Source: Candidatus Latescibacterota bacterium
GTDB taxonomy: Bacteria > Latescibacterota > UBA2968 > UBA8231
NCBI GenBank assembly: GCA_022826515.1
Contig: JAJDUT010000002.1
Location: 1 to 22,987 of the forward strand
DNA: 22,987 bases
Reading direction: 5' to 3'
The position numbers were made by a program, and so were the translations under genes. The notes below the pieces were generated by a model. That model was not told the DNA's origin, searched no databases, and saw only the letters and a list, made by a program, of their open reading frames with translations. Of this stretch, positions 7,648-15,465 are shown one piece after another; position 1 is the first letter of the stretch, and every line of letters begins with the position of its first letter.

Positions 7648-8637
7648 ATGCCCCAACTAACCCCATCCCAACTCGACCAATACCGCGAACACGGCTTCGT
7701 CCTCGTCGAAGACCTCCTCGACCCCATCGCCGACATCGATCCCGTCTTGGCCGAATACGACGAAGTCCTCGACGAGCTCGCCGACGAGCTCTTCGCCGCA
7801 GGGCAGATCGCCTCCACGTACGCCGATCTCGGCTTTGATGAGCGCCTCTGCCAGATCTACAACGAAACCGGCCAAGTCTATGCCCAGCACTTCGACATCT
7901 CGCTGCCCCAAGGCGGCATCGGCCCAGACTCGCCCATTGCCGTCGGTCCCGCCGCCTTCGCCATGCTGCGCAACGAAAAGCTCCTCGACATCATCGAAAA
8001 CCTCATCGGCCCAGAAATCTACTCCAACCCCGTCCAACACATCCGCATCAAACCGCCCGAGCAGTACTTGCCCGGTGTCCCCAAGGACCACCACGGCCGC
8101 ATCGCAGGCTTCGCCGTCGGTGCCACGCCCTGGCATCAGGACAACGGCGTGGTCTTGCCCGAAGCCGACGAGACCGACATGCTCACCGTGTGGGTGCCGC
8201 TGACCAACGCCTTCCGCGAGCACGGCTGCATCGAAGTAGTAGCCGGCAGCCACCGCGACGGGCTGTTGCACCACTGCCAGTTCAAGGGCGTCGGCCATTT
8301 TATCCGCGACCAAGACCTAGCCCTCGACCGCGTCGTCACCGCCGAATTGAAGCGCGGCGATGTGCTCTTCATGCACCGGCAGACCTGCCATTCGTCGCTG
8401 CCCAACGTCAGCAAGCAGGTGCGGATCAGCTTCGACCTCCGCTACAACCCCACCGGCCAACCCACCGGCCGCCCGCTCTTCCCCGGCTTCGTCGCCCGCA
8501 GCCGCAAGGATCCCCAAAGCGAACTGCGCGACCCAGTGGCTTGGGCGCAATCGTGGTACGACGCACGAGAAAAACTGTCCGGCAAAAACTTGCCTTCCTT
8601 CAATCGCTGGCCGCTCGAAGACCCCACCTGCGCCTGA
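7648..8637 (+). CDS. Phytanoyl-CoA dioxygenase (PhyH) family protein
   Basis: A 329-residue Fe(II)/2-oxoglutarate oxygenase. It opens with the typical 'QLDQYREHGFVLVEDLL' PhyH start. The metal triad is WHQDNG (His163, Asp165) and CHSS (His248), with Arg259 in KQVRISFDLRY as the 2-oxoglutarate ligand. 'IEVVAGSHRDG' (195-205) is the conserved strand before the distal His. AGGA is nine bases upstream of the ATG. It is transcribed divergently from higB with 164 bases between them. The next PhyH gene follows 116 bases downstream on the same strand. The substrate is unknown. Sequence is GC-rich with strong third-position GC, unlike the left end of the window. Confidence 0.93.
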   Translation: MPQLTPSQLDQYREHGFVLVEDLLDPIADIDPVLAEYDEVLDELADELFAAGQIASTYADLGFDERLCQIYNETGQVYAQHFDISLPQGGIGPDSPIAVGPAAFAMLRNEKLLDIIENLIGPEIYSNPVQHIRIKPPEQYLPGVPKDHHGRIAGFAVGATPWHQDNGVVLPEADETDMLTVWVPLTNAFREHGCIEVVAGSHRDGLLHHCQFKGVGHFIRDQDLALDRVVTAELKRGDVLFMHRQTCHSSLPNVSKQVRISFDLRYNPTGQPTGRPLFPGFVARSRKDPQSELRDPVAWAQSWYDAREKLSGKNLPSFNRWPLEDPTCA

Positions 8638-8700
8638 ACGCTATAGCAATGCGGCATGATTTGAACAATTCGAGCGGTGGATTGCCTTGTCCATCCTATT

Positions 8701-8726
8701 CTGCGTCCATCTGCGCCCATCTGCGG
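8701..8726. repeat. Short 10-bp tandem repeat in intergenic spacer
   Basis: Two and a half copies of CTGCG(T/C)CCAT occur between the two plus-strand PhyH genes. A similar 'ATCTGCGTCCATCTGCGG' motif is a commonly seen dispersed intergenic sequence in bacteria. No function is assigned. The rest of this 116-base spacer shows nothing else except AGGA five bases before the next start. Confidence 0.4.
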
Positions 8727-8753
8727 ATCACCTTGTACACGATGTAGGATTAT

Positions 8754-9608
8754 ATGGTCGAGCTAGAATTAAGCGCAGCCGAACACAGCGCGCACAAGCT
8801 AAAACCGGAGCACATGCAACAAGCCGTCGCCGCCCTGCACGACGATGGCTTCGTCGTCCTCCACCGCGCCATTGATCCTTCCCACATCGAAATGCTGCGC
8901 GAGCGCATGCTCGCCGACATCGAAGAGATCCTCGCCCTCGCCGACGTCCCCTATCAGTTCAACAACGGCCACCTGCAACAGGACCCGCCGCCCTTTCCGC
9001 CGTACCTTTTCCGCGACGTGCTGGCCAACGACCTCGTCGTCGAAATAACTCACGCCGTGCTCGGCGAGGGCGTCAAAAACGCCTTCTACAGCGGCAACAC
9101 CTGCCTGCCCAACACCACCCAACAACCCCTCCACGTCGATGCGGGTCAGCTCTGGCCCAATCTCGAGGTCGCGACGCCGGCCTACGGCATTGTCGTCAAC
9201 GTACCCGTCGTCGATGCCACGCCTACAAACGGCAGCACCGAACTGTGGCCCGGCACCCACCTAGACACCACCCGCGCCCTCAACGACAGCGACATCAAGC
9301 TGCCGCCCGCAATCGAAGAACGCCTCCGCGCCGAGTGCAAACCCCTGCAGCCGAACGTGCCCGCCGGCAGCGTGCTGATCCGCGACATGCGCCTCTGGCA
9401 TCGCGGCATGCCCAACCTCACCGACCAGCCCCGCCCGATGATCGCCATGATCCACTGGGCGCACTGGTGGCACACGAAGAAGCCGCTGTTGTTTCCCAAG
9501 GGAACGGAAGAGTTGTTTGCAGATAGTGCGTTGGAAACGGTAGCAGAATTTGTCGATGGACCAATCGACTACATCAGCCGCAACCGGAAGTACGATTACT
9601 CCGAGTAG
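8754..9608 (+). CDS. Phytanoyl-CoA dioxygenase (PhyH) family protein
   Basis: A 284-residue Fe(II)/2-oxoglutarate oxygenase. The N-terminal PhyH helix/strand DDGFVVLHRAID is at 30-41. The metal triad is PLHVDAG (His127, Asp129) and LWHRGMPN (His216), with Arg227 in QPRPMIAM as the likely 2-oxoglutarate ligand. 'NGSTELWPGTH' (159-169) is the conserved connecting strand. It is shorter than the other two paralogues and not closely similar to them, so these are not recent tandem duplicates. It ends six bases before the convergent DUF1015 stop. The substrate is unknown. Confidence 0.93.
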   Translation: MVELELSAAEHSAHKLKPEHMQQAVAALHDDGFVVLHRAIDPSHIEMLRERMLADIEEILALADVPYQFNNGHLQQDPPPFPPYLFRDVLANDLVVEITHAVLGEGVKNAFYSGNTCLPNTTQQPLHVDAGQLWPNLEVATPAYGIVVNVPVVDATPTNGSTELWPGTHLDTTRALNDSDIKLPPAIEERLRAECKPLQPNVPAGSVLIRDMRLWHRGMPNLTDQPRPMIAMIHWAHWWHTKKPLLFPKGTEELFADSALETVAEFVDGPIDYISRNRKYDYSE

Positions 9609-9614
9609 AGTTGC

Positions 9615-10925
9615 TCACGGCACCAGCCGCCGGCACTCCAAGTAGTACCGCTTCTCCGCAGCCTCGCCCAGCGAAAACGTCTTGCGCGGCGTGGCCCCGT
9701 CGATGACGATCGTCTTGAACAAATCGCGCTTGTCCATAGTCGGCAGAAAGAAGCCGATGCTGTCCGACTCTACAGCTAATTGCTCTAGCACGTCCTCGCC
9801 GTGAATGTAGTCGAGACGAGCGCGGGGATGCGAGTCGAGATAGCGATCCAAAAAGGCCTGTAAGGACGCTACTTCGAGCTGGAAGCTAGGCTCGGCGACA
9901 CTCAACAGGCCGCGCTCGGTTCCGCTTATGTAGGGAATGTGGTGGCCCGAGCCGACGGCCGTTTCGCGACAGGCAGCCTCCCATTCGTCCCGACCCGCAA
10001 AGGTCCGACGACTAAATCCCCACCCTGTGCAGCGCGTCTCCATTGACCGCAAGAGATCTGCCGCATCCACTCCAAAAACCACCCGATGGATTGGCGCAAA
10101 CTCCAAGCCCTCGTCGTGAACATTAACTAGTTCGGCCAAGGCATAGCGCGCCGGGTGATTCATTATCTGGCGCTCGTCCTCTGATATCGCTTTGAGCCGC
10201 TCCCAGACGGCGTGCGCCGTGGCAAAGGAGTGGTTGCCGTCGCCCATCGCGTAGATCATCGGCGGCTCGCCGCACGCGAGGCGAGCGATATGCCCGGCGA
10301 TCTCGTCGATCAACGCCCCATCGTCGATATGCCAGCCTCTAAGCCTGCCGCCGCCTAGCATCAGCTCGAAATCGTAGGTCAGCTTCAGGTCTTTTGCACC
10401 AAGCGGCTCAATCACCGTCTGTTGCGGGTCGTCGATCAGCACCATGATGTGCGGCGTTTCCAGCGGCGCGTTCTCCCGCACTTGGATTCTCGGCGGCAGC
10501 CGGCTCTGGTCCGTGCCCTCGGTCATGCGGATTAGCTTCTGCACTCCGTCTCGGTAGTCGTACTGCTCCAAGTCCAAGGCGACGACTAGCCCCTTGCGCG
10601 GCGCAGCGCGTCCCACCTCCCGCTCTATCAGCATAAATCCGGGCCGCTGCTCCGCCAGTACGCCGCTTTTGAGATACGCCTGCATCCGTTGGTTAATGCT
10701 GGCAATGGTCTGTTCGCGGCAAGTCTCCCCGAGGTATGCTTCGGGAAAAATTAGCTGTAGCGTCGAAGGATCGTCCCCGACAAGCCGCCGCACTTGCTCC
10801 CAGTATTCGGGCTGCGAAGTGTACTGGTCGCAGGCAATGACCGACCAAGTTTCGAGGGGAATATCTGCCCTCGGCAAAAGCAGGGACGGCACATGCAGGG
10901 CGATCTCAGGATAGTGTAGCTGCAT
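9615..10925 (-). CDS. DUF1015 family protein
   Basis: A 436-residue protein matching the DUF1015 family (PF06245). It shows an early CDQYTSQPEYW segment (32-42), the diagnostic DGNHSFATA motif (229-237), and DYIHGEDVLEQL plus a C-terminal FFLPTMDK region. The biochemical function of the family is not established; it is often found beside serine- or phosphoglycerate-metabolism genes. Here it is the last gene of a three-gene unit, starting seven bases after the isomerase stop, and it meets the PhyH gene tail to tail with a six-base gap. No frameshift or truncation is visible. Confidence 0.92.
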   Translation of the reverse strand: MQLHYPEIALHVPSLLLPRADIPLETWSVIACDQYTSQPEYWEQVRRLVGDDPSTLQLIFPEAYLGETCREQTIASINQRMQAYLKSGVLAEQRPGFMLIEREVGRAAPRKGLVVALDLEQYDYRDGVQKLIRMTEGTDQSRLPPRIQVRENAPLETPHIMVLIDDPQQTVIEPLGAKDLKLTYDFELMLGGGRLRGWHIDDGALIDEIAGHIARLACGEPPMIYAMGDGNHSFATAHAVWERLKAISEDERQIMNHPARYALAELVNVHDEGLEFAPIHRVVFGVDAADLLRSMETRCTGWGFSRRTFAGRDEWEAACRETAVGSGHHIPYISGTERGLLSVAEPSFQLEVASLQAFLDRYLDSHPRARLDYIHGEDVLEQLAVESDSIGFFLPTMDKRDLFKTIVIDGATPRKTFSLGEAAEKRYYLECRRLVP

Positions 10926-10932
10926 GGGCCGA

Positions 10933-11760
10933 CTAACCGAGCAGCGGTCTGACCCAAGTCGGAAAAATCGGGAAAATCTCCTCCGGCTCCGCTAGTTCGG
11001 GGTGCCAGCGCTTCTCGTGCTCAAACATGATCCAGCCGTCGTACCCGTGTCCCTTGAGCAGAGCTATCGCCTTCTCTAGGGGCAACTGGCCCGCACCCGG
11101 TGCCACGTAGCGCCAACCATCCCCCATCGCCTCGGCGTGCTCGGGATCATAGACCGCGTCTTTGACGTGGGTATAACCGATGCGCGACCCCACCGCCTGA
11201 TAGGTCTGCTCCGGCGACTCCTCGCCCACCCGCGCCGTATGGCCCATGTCCCAGAGCACGCCGAACGCCTCGTTTGGAATGCGGTCGAGCAGCAGCTTGC
11301 ACTCCACCGACTTGATCCACTCGTCGTGGGTCTCAAAAAGCCACTTGAGTTCGCAGGCACCATCCAATTCAAGGATCTGTTCCATCGTCTCCCGCCCGAT
11401 GTCGGCTAGCTGCTCCTTGGAATAGGACTTGGAATCGCCGCCGCCAAAAACCCGGATGGAGCCGCAGCCCAACGCATTGGCCACCGGGATCGAGCGCCGC
11501 GCCTCCTCTACGTTCTCCGCTAACTTCTCCGGCACGCAAACCCGGATGCTGGAGCTGATCCCCGACACCTCCATGCCAGCATCTGCTAGCTGTCGTCGGG
11601 TCTGGGCGGCCCCGCTGGTAAAAGCCGGCAACTGGGTGACGTCCATCGTCTCCTGCAACCCGCGGAAATCGACGCCGTCGTAGCCGTATTCGCGGCCTCT
11701 CCGGCAAATGGTATCCAAGTCCCAGTCTGGGCACCCCAACGTCGTAAAACTGATCTTCAT
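10933..11760 (-). CDS. Sugar phosphate isomerase/epimerase (xylose isomerase-like TIM barrel)
   Basis: A 275-residue AP-endonuclease-2 / xylose isomerase-like TIM barrel (PF01261, IolE/Hyi-like class). Candidate divalent-metal ligands are Glu143 (FETHDEW), Asp171 (LWDMGH), His198 (YTHVKDA) and Glu247 (MFEHEKRW), in the order expected for the family. The glycine-rich SIRVFGGGDS (101-110) is the usual barrel strand. Its ATG overlaps the stop of the sulfotransferase gene by four bases (ATGA), giving translational coupling, and DUF1015 follows after seven bases. It probably isomerises or epimerises a ketose or inositol derivative; the substrate is unknown. Confidence 0.92.
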   Translation of the reverse strand: MKISFTTLGCPDWDLDTICRRGREYGYDGVDFRGLQETMDVTQLPAFTSGAAQTRRQLADAGMEVSGISSSIRVCVPEKLAENVEEARRSIPVANALGCGSIRVFGGGDSKSYSKEQLADIGRETMEQILELDGACELKWLFETHDEWIKSVECKLLLDRIPNEAFGVLWDMGHTARVGEESPEQTYQAVGSRIGYTHVKDAVYDPEHAEAMGDGWRYVAPGAGQLPLEKAIALLKGHGYDGWIMFEHEKRWHPELAEPEEIFPIFPTWVRPLLG

Positions 11761-12482
11761 GGCATCTCTCCGTATCCGTTTTCGTCCATGGCATCTCTAA
11801 AAAAGTCAAACATGTGCTGCTCTCGGTCCGTTTTCCACCGCCCCAACGACTCCGGCCGCACCACGATCCGGCCCAACTCAAATCCCAAAAACGCCTCTAA
11901 CTCCCGCAACACTTCCTCCTGCTTCAACACAAAATCCTCAAACCGCACCAACATCCACTTCTTCGGTTTGGGCGTGGCCTTCATCAACTCGTATTGATAT
12001 TTCCACGAAATGGCCCGCCGCCGCCGGATGTCGTCCGTGCGCTCGTACTCGACGCCGAAATCCCCTAGGTCATCGGTCTTGTGGGCGCCGATGATGCTGT
12101 CGCGCGGGTCGCGGATCCAGTGGATGTAGTGGATGTCGGGAAACATCCGCACAACCCACGGGTAAATCAACGTCGTCTCCGGCAGCTTCCAACCCTTGTG
12201 CTCCGAGCGGTCGGCCGCAATGTCTCGCAGGTATTCGCCGATCAAGTCCTCGAACTCCGGGTCAATCTTCGCGCTGTGCAAATCGTCGAAATCCCACTCC
12301 AAGCCGCCCTTCCACTCGACGTATTTGGCCATGACCCTACAGGCGTCGTAGAGCGCGTGCGGCGGCACCTTGTCGCCCGAGCGATTGAGCGTACTGCCCA
12401 TAAAAACGCCGCTGGCGTAGAGCGTGTGTGCTATGGCGCGCGTGCCCGAGTGGCCGCGGCCAATGACGGTGATTGTCGCCAT
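11757..12482 (-). CDS. Sulfotransferase family protein
   Basis: A 241-residue PAPS-dependent sulfotransferase-like protein. GRGHSGTR (8-15) is the 5'-phosphosulfate-binding loop. YIHWIRDPRDSIIGAHK (119-135) is the 3'-phosphate-binding strand with the diagnostic RDPRDS. Residues 176-181 (MLVRFED) and a late GRWK (213-216) match the usual C-terminal features. The enzyme would transfer sulfate from PAPS to a hydroxyl or amino group of a carbohydrate or small molecule. It is the first gene of the unit; AGGA precedes the ATG by six bases. Related P-loop folds (nucleotide kinases) are less likely because of the RDPRDS motif. The acceptor is unknown. Confidence 0.85.
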   Translation of the reverse strand: MATITVIGRGHSGTRAIAHTLYASGVFMGSTLNRSGDKVPPHALYDACRVMAKYVEWKGGLEWDFDDLHSAKIDPEFEDLIGEYLRDIAADRSEHKGWKLPETTLIYPWVVRMFPDIHYIHWIRDPRDSIIGAHKTDDLGDFGVEYERTDDIRRRRAISWKYQYELMKATPKPKKWMLVRFEDFVLKQEEVLRELEAFLGFELGRIVVRPESLGRWKTDREQHMFDFFRDAMDENGYGEMP

Positions 12483-12567
12483 ACCTGTTCCTAAGAGTAG
12501 AGCATAAGAAAAAGCCGCCTATACCCTAAAATCGCCTGCGGTGGTTATATCGGCGAGAGGCACCACA

Positions 12568-12627
12568 GGACAAATTACCTTGTAAAAATACATTTTAAGT
12601 GGATAAACTACCTTGTAAAAATACATT
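12568..12627. repeat. Two 27-bp direct repeats, 33-bp period
   Basis: Copies at 12568-12594 and 12601-12627 agree at 25 of 27 positions and share the exact 19-mer TACCTTGTAAAAATACATT, separated by TTAAGT. The 33-bp spacing is three helical turns, so it could be a tandem protein-binding site. It may equally be ends of a lost insertion sequence. It lies about 86 bases upstream of the sulfotransferase start. Confidence 0.75.
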
Positions 12628-12953
12628 GAACCGCCTAATCGACAACAAGCTCAGCACTTGGAAAAATAGTGCCGTTGGAAGTCAAGAGTGGGCCAGCGGG
12701 CCGCTTGCGGAGTATGCACCTCTTCCTACAGGAACACGAAAGCACCGATGTGGGTTTGGTGTTTTCAACGGCCAATGTATCGGTCCTTCCCGAACAAAAG
12801 CTCGTTTTTTTGCCTCTCTATGCGCTCTTTAGCCATAGCTAAGCCTGCTGAGGGCGCGGCCAGTGCTTTTTTTGTGCCTCCCTTCTCATCCCTGTATCCT
12901 TTCCGCTACACTCCAACGCCTCATATCCTTTCCTCCCCTCTGAAACACCGCCG

Positions 12954-12968
12954 TGGCACGATTCTTGC
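12954..12968 (+). promoter_or_regulatory. Candidate sigma-54 (-24/-12) promoter
   Basis: TGGCACGATTCTTGC matches the RpoN consensus with the required GG-N10-GC spacing. It lies 40 bases upstream of the Rpn nuclease ATG, leaving a leader of about 30 bases. A comparable match occurs by chance inside higA (7082-7097), so specificity is limited. Confidence 0.4.
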
Positions 12969-13008
12969 CTGTTGCAGTACCATCCCACCCGCAACCAAGG
13001 CATGGCTC

Positions 13009-13884
13009 ATGGCTGAATTCGATACTATCGCCAAGCACCTCATCCACACCTACCCCCACGACTTCGCCCGCTTCGCCCTCCACCAAGACGACCTTGAAGT
13101 GCTCGATGTCATTGACACCGAGCAACCTACCGTCGAAGCCCACCGCACCGATAGCCTCATCCGCGTGCGCGTCGGCGACGAGGAGGCATTGGTCCATCAC
13201 GAGTTTCAAACTACGGATAGCAGCCCGGCCATGCCGCAGCGCATGGTCGGTTATATCGGGCGTACCATCGAGCAGCACGGCGTACCCACCTACTCCACCG
13301 TCATCTATCTGCGTCCCGACGCAGGCCGGAGTGATCCGGGACACTATCTCCAAGAGCGGCACGGCTACCGTGTACTGGTGCAATACAAGGTGATTCGGCT
13401 GATTGAACTGCAAGGGCAACCCATCCTCGACCACGGCCTTACGGGCTTGCTGCCGTTTGCGCCGTTGATGCAGCGGCCAGTGGGGGTGGATGCCGAGGCG
13501 TGGCTGCGCCAGTGCGTGAACCAAGCGCAAGAGGTGCCGATGGACGAGACCGTCAAGGCGACTTACCTGACCGATCTTGCCTTTTTGAGCGGATTAGTGT
13601 ATAAATCAGAGACAATTATGACCATCATTGCGGAGGAGACCATGTACGAATCGTCGATAGCGCAGTATTTCACGGAAAAGGGCATTGAGCAAGGCGGTAG
13701 AGAACGCGCCATTGAAGATCTGCTCGACGTGCTAGAGATCCGCTTTAGGCTGGCCGCGTCGGATCCGTTGGCCGCTCGCATTGGGTCCATTGACGATGTG
13801 CAGCGCCTCAAGCAGTTGCATCGGACGGCCATACAAATCCCAAGCCTCGAAGCCTTTACGAACCTATTAGACGCCGACGAGTAG
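13009..13884 (+). CDS. Rpn-family PD-(D/E)XK nuclease / putative transposase
   Basis: A 291-residue protein of the recombination-promoting nuclease (Rpn)/transposase_31-like group. Start ATG 13009 is chosen because AAGG lies eight bases upstream and the preceding in-frame residues are low-complexity and unlike the family. The nuclease core is visible as TDSLIRV with Asp48 and VHHEFQ with Glu65-x-Gln67, followed by PQRMVGYIGRTIEQHGVP (76-93), the usual 'M..RM..Y' helix. The C-terminus has a polar EQGGRERAIEDLLDVL helix typical of this group. Rpn proteins promote RecA-independent recombination or act as DNases; many copies are dispersed in genomes. It is followed after 36 bases by a VapB-like gene. 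Confidence 0.88.
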   Translation: MAEFDTIAKHLIHTYPHDFARFALHQDDLEVLDVIDTEQPTVEAHRTDSLIRVRVGDEEALVHHEFQTTDSSPAMPQRMVGYIGRTIEQHGVPTYSTVIYLRPDAGRSDPGHYLQERHGYRVLVQYKVIRLIELQGQPILDHGLTGLLPFAPLMQRPVGVDAEAWLRQCVNQAQEVPMDETVKATYLTDLAFLSGLVYKSETIMTIIAEETMYESSIAQYFTEKGIEQGGRERAIEDLLDVLEIRFRLAASDPLAARIGSIDDVQRLKQLHRTAIQIPSLEAFTNLLDADE

Positions 13885-13920
13885 GCTGAGTAGAAGCTCT
13901 GCGTAACGTCAGTTGTCAAC

Positions 13921-14217
13921 ATGAAAACGACGATCACACTTGATACGGAAGTAGAGCAGCGCCTGCGGGAGGCGATGCAATTGCAAGGCAAGAGCTTCAA
14001 GAAAACCTTAAATGATGCTCTGCGTCGTGGTTTGGGTCTGTCTCAGCAGCAGTTCGAGGTCAAGTCGCGTCCCCTTCGCTTGCGTCCGGAACTGGACCCT
14101 GCCCGTCTGAGCGATCTGGACGACGATTTAGAGGTCGAAGAATTTCTCAGCAAGAATAGCGCCGATACCGATTTCTCGCGCTTTCAGGGTGTACGCTGCA
14201 AGAATCCCCTTCTATAA
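13921..14217 (+). CDS. VapB-type antitoxin fused to residual VapC C-terminus
   Basis: A 98-residue frame. Residues 1-45 are a ribbon-helix-helix antitoxin of the VapB/DUF2191 type (MKTTITLDTEVEQRL, then GKSFKKTLNDALRRGLGL), followed by the usual linker KSRPLRLRPELDPARLSDL and a DDLEVEEFLSK end. Residues 81-98 (ADTDFSRFQGVRCKNPLL) instead look like the last strand and tail of a PIN-domain VapC toxin ('DxDFxRFPGLRWxNPL'). No vapC gene follows. The simplest reading is an in-frame deletion that removed nearly all of vapC and joined its tail to vapB. The RHH part may still bind DNA or a toxin encoded elsewhere. No clear ribosome site precedes the ATG. Confidence 0.75.
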   Translation: MKTTITLDTEVEQRLREAMQLQGKSFKKTLNDALRRGLGLSQQQFEVKSRPLRLRPELDPARLSDLDDDLEVEEFLSKNSADTDFSRFQGVRCKNPLL

Positions 14218-14247
14218 CGTCGAAGATAATTCCCAAGAATTTCTCTT

Positions 14248-15465
14248 CTAATAATAAAAACTAACCTGCACCAACCCGCTCTTCGCCGCTCCGCCGTACT
14301 CGCTCCGCAAGGCCGCTCCACTCGGCCTTTCCCCATAAGGCCAGTACGCGCTAGCCGCTAGCGTCAGCGCGTCAGAGAAAATCCACGTCACCACGCCCGT
14401 TAGCACCCCAGAGCCATCTATTGGTGAGAAAAGCCAGCCCAGCGTCCTCGGCACGGTGCCGGTGATTCCCTGCGATAGCTGCACGGCACCGGCGTGCCGC
14501 CCCAAGATCTGCGCGTCGCCTTGGATCCGCCGCGCTAGATAAGGAGCCGCAGCTAGCTCGGCAATGTCGCTGACGCCAAAGCCCGAGAAGTGATATTCGC
14601 CCACGAGCAACAGGCCGCCCTGGGAGTCCCACGCGTACGAACCGCCCCAAAGCGCCTTGAGCACCACCTCATCCCCCTCTGTAGCAGGCGTCTTGAACGA
14701 CGCCAGTTCGCCGTGCATCTCAGCGCCCTTGACCCGCATGGATGCGGCTGCGCCGACAAAGCGGTCGCCGCGGCGACGCCCCAGCAGCAACTCTCCGTCG
14801 AGCGCACCACTGTGCCCGTAGAACCGTCCGACAAAGGCCGATTCGTCAATCGATGAACCGCCAGCCGCTATCGCGTCCAGCGAAAAGCGATCCGCAAGCG
14901 GCACGGAAACGCGCAGCGCATCGACCCCGCGCCGCCATTCGCGATCACTTTCTAAAGGGTTAAACGGCGCGAAAATATCCACCGCGCCAAAGAGCACGCC
15001 GCGCCCCCACCCAATAGCTTGGCGACCAATTTGCAACTCGCCACGCCCCAAGCGCCAAGCGACAAACGCGCGGTCTAGCTCGTGCCGGTAGGCCACGTTC
15101 TCGCCCGTAACCAGCGGATCATCGAGCTGTCTGAGCCGATACGGCGCGCGGATCTCCGGCACCAATACCCCTACACCCCCACCAGCACCAGCACCCGTAG
15201 AAACCGCCCGCACCCGTTGCTCATAGGCCAAGCGCACGTGCAGATCCGCCGCAGCTTGGCCTCGCAGCGCCAGCCTCCCCCTGCCCAGCGCAGCGGCGCT
15301 CCAGCGCTTGGGGTACAGCAACGGCGCGTCGGGAGCGTGTGACGAAAGCACGCTCCACTTCAGCGCGGTATCCAGCGCCCAATAGCGACTCCCGTCCGCA
15401 CTCGACCACAAGCTGATGCCAAACGCGGGATGCGCCGCCAAGAGAACCGCCAGCGTCAGCCGCAT
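14248..15465 (-). CDS. Outer-membrane beta-barrel protein of Lol-like operon
   Basis: A 405-residue exported protein with signal peptide MRLTLAVLLAAHPAFG. It is dominated by alternating hydrophobic/polar strands, for example RLALRGQAAADLHVRLAYEQ and GELLLGRRRGDRFVGAAAS, and ends LVQVSFYY with the terminal aromatic expected of BAM substrates. 'AFVAWRLGRGELQIGRQAIGWGRG' resembles porin/DUF1302-like barrels. The start overlaps the ATPase stop by ten bases, so it is the final gene of the operon. It probably provides the outer-membrane end of the transport route. A stricter family name cannot be given from sequence alone. Confidence 0.8.
   Translation of the reverse strand: MRLTLAVLLAAHPAFGISLWSSADGSRYWALDTALKWSVLSSHAPDAPLLYPKRWSAAALGRGRLALRGQAAADLHVRLAYEQRVRAVSTGAGAGGGVGVLVPEIRAPYRLRQLDDPLVTGENVAYRHELDRAFVAWRLGRGELQIGRQAIGWGRGVLFGAVDIFAPFNPLESDREWRRGVDALRVSVPLADRFSLDAIAAGGSSIDESAFVGRFYGHSGALDGELLLGRRRGDRFVGAAASMRVKGAEMHGELASFKTPATEGDEVVLKALWGGSYAWDSQGGLLLVGEYHFSGFGVSDIAELAAAPYLARRIQGDAQILGRHAGAVQLSQGITGTVPRTLGWLFSPIDGSGVLTGVVTWIFSDALTLAASAYWPYGERPSGAALRSEYGGAAKSGLVQVSFYY

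Larger units (their letters stand above)
12483..13008. other. Intergenic region between divergent genes
   Basis: This 526-base stretch separates the divergent sulfotransferase and Rpn genes. It holds a pair of 27-bp direct repeats (12568-12627) and a sigma-54-like promoter (12954-12968). The middle part, about 12630-12950, contains two poly-T runs (12806-12812 and 12868-12874) and no convincing coding frame. Open frames extending the Rpn gene upstream have no homologous character. Confidence 0.5.

Noticed and set aside
7657..8313. 218-codon minus-strand open frame opposite the PhyH gene
   Set aside because: It is a GC-bias shadow of the plus-strand gene: valine/glycine/aspartate-rich, with no motifs and no ribosome site.
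12688..13008. Upstream extension of the Rpn nuclease frame
   Set aside because: The residues are not nuclease-like, the sigma-54-like site lies inside it, and ATG 13009 has a ribosome site.
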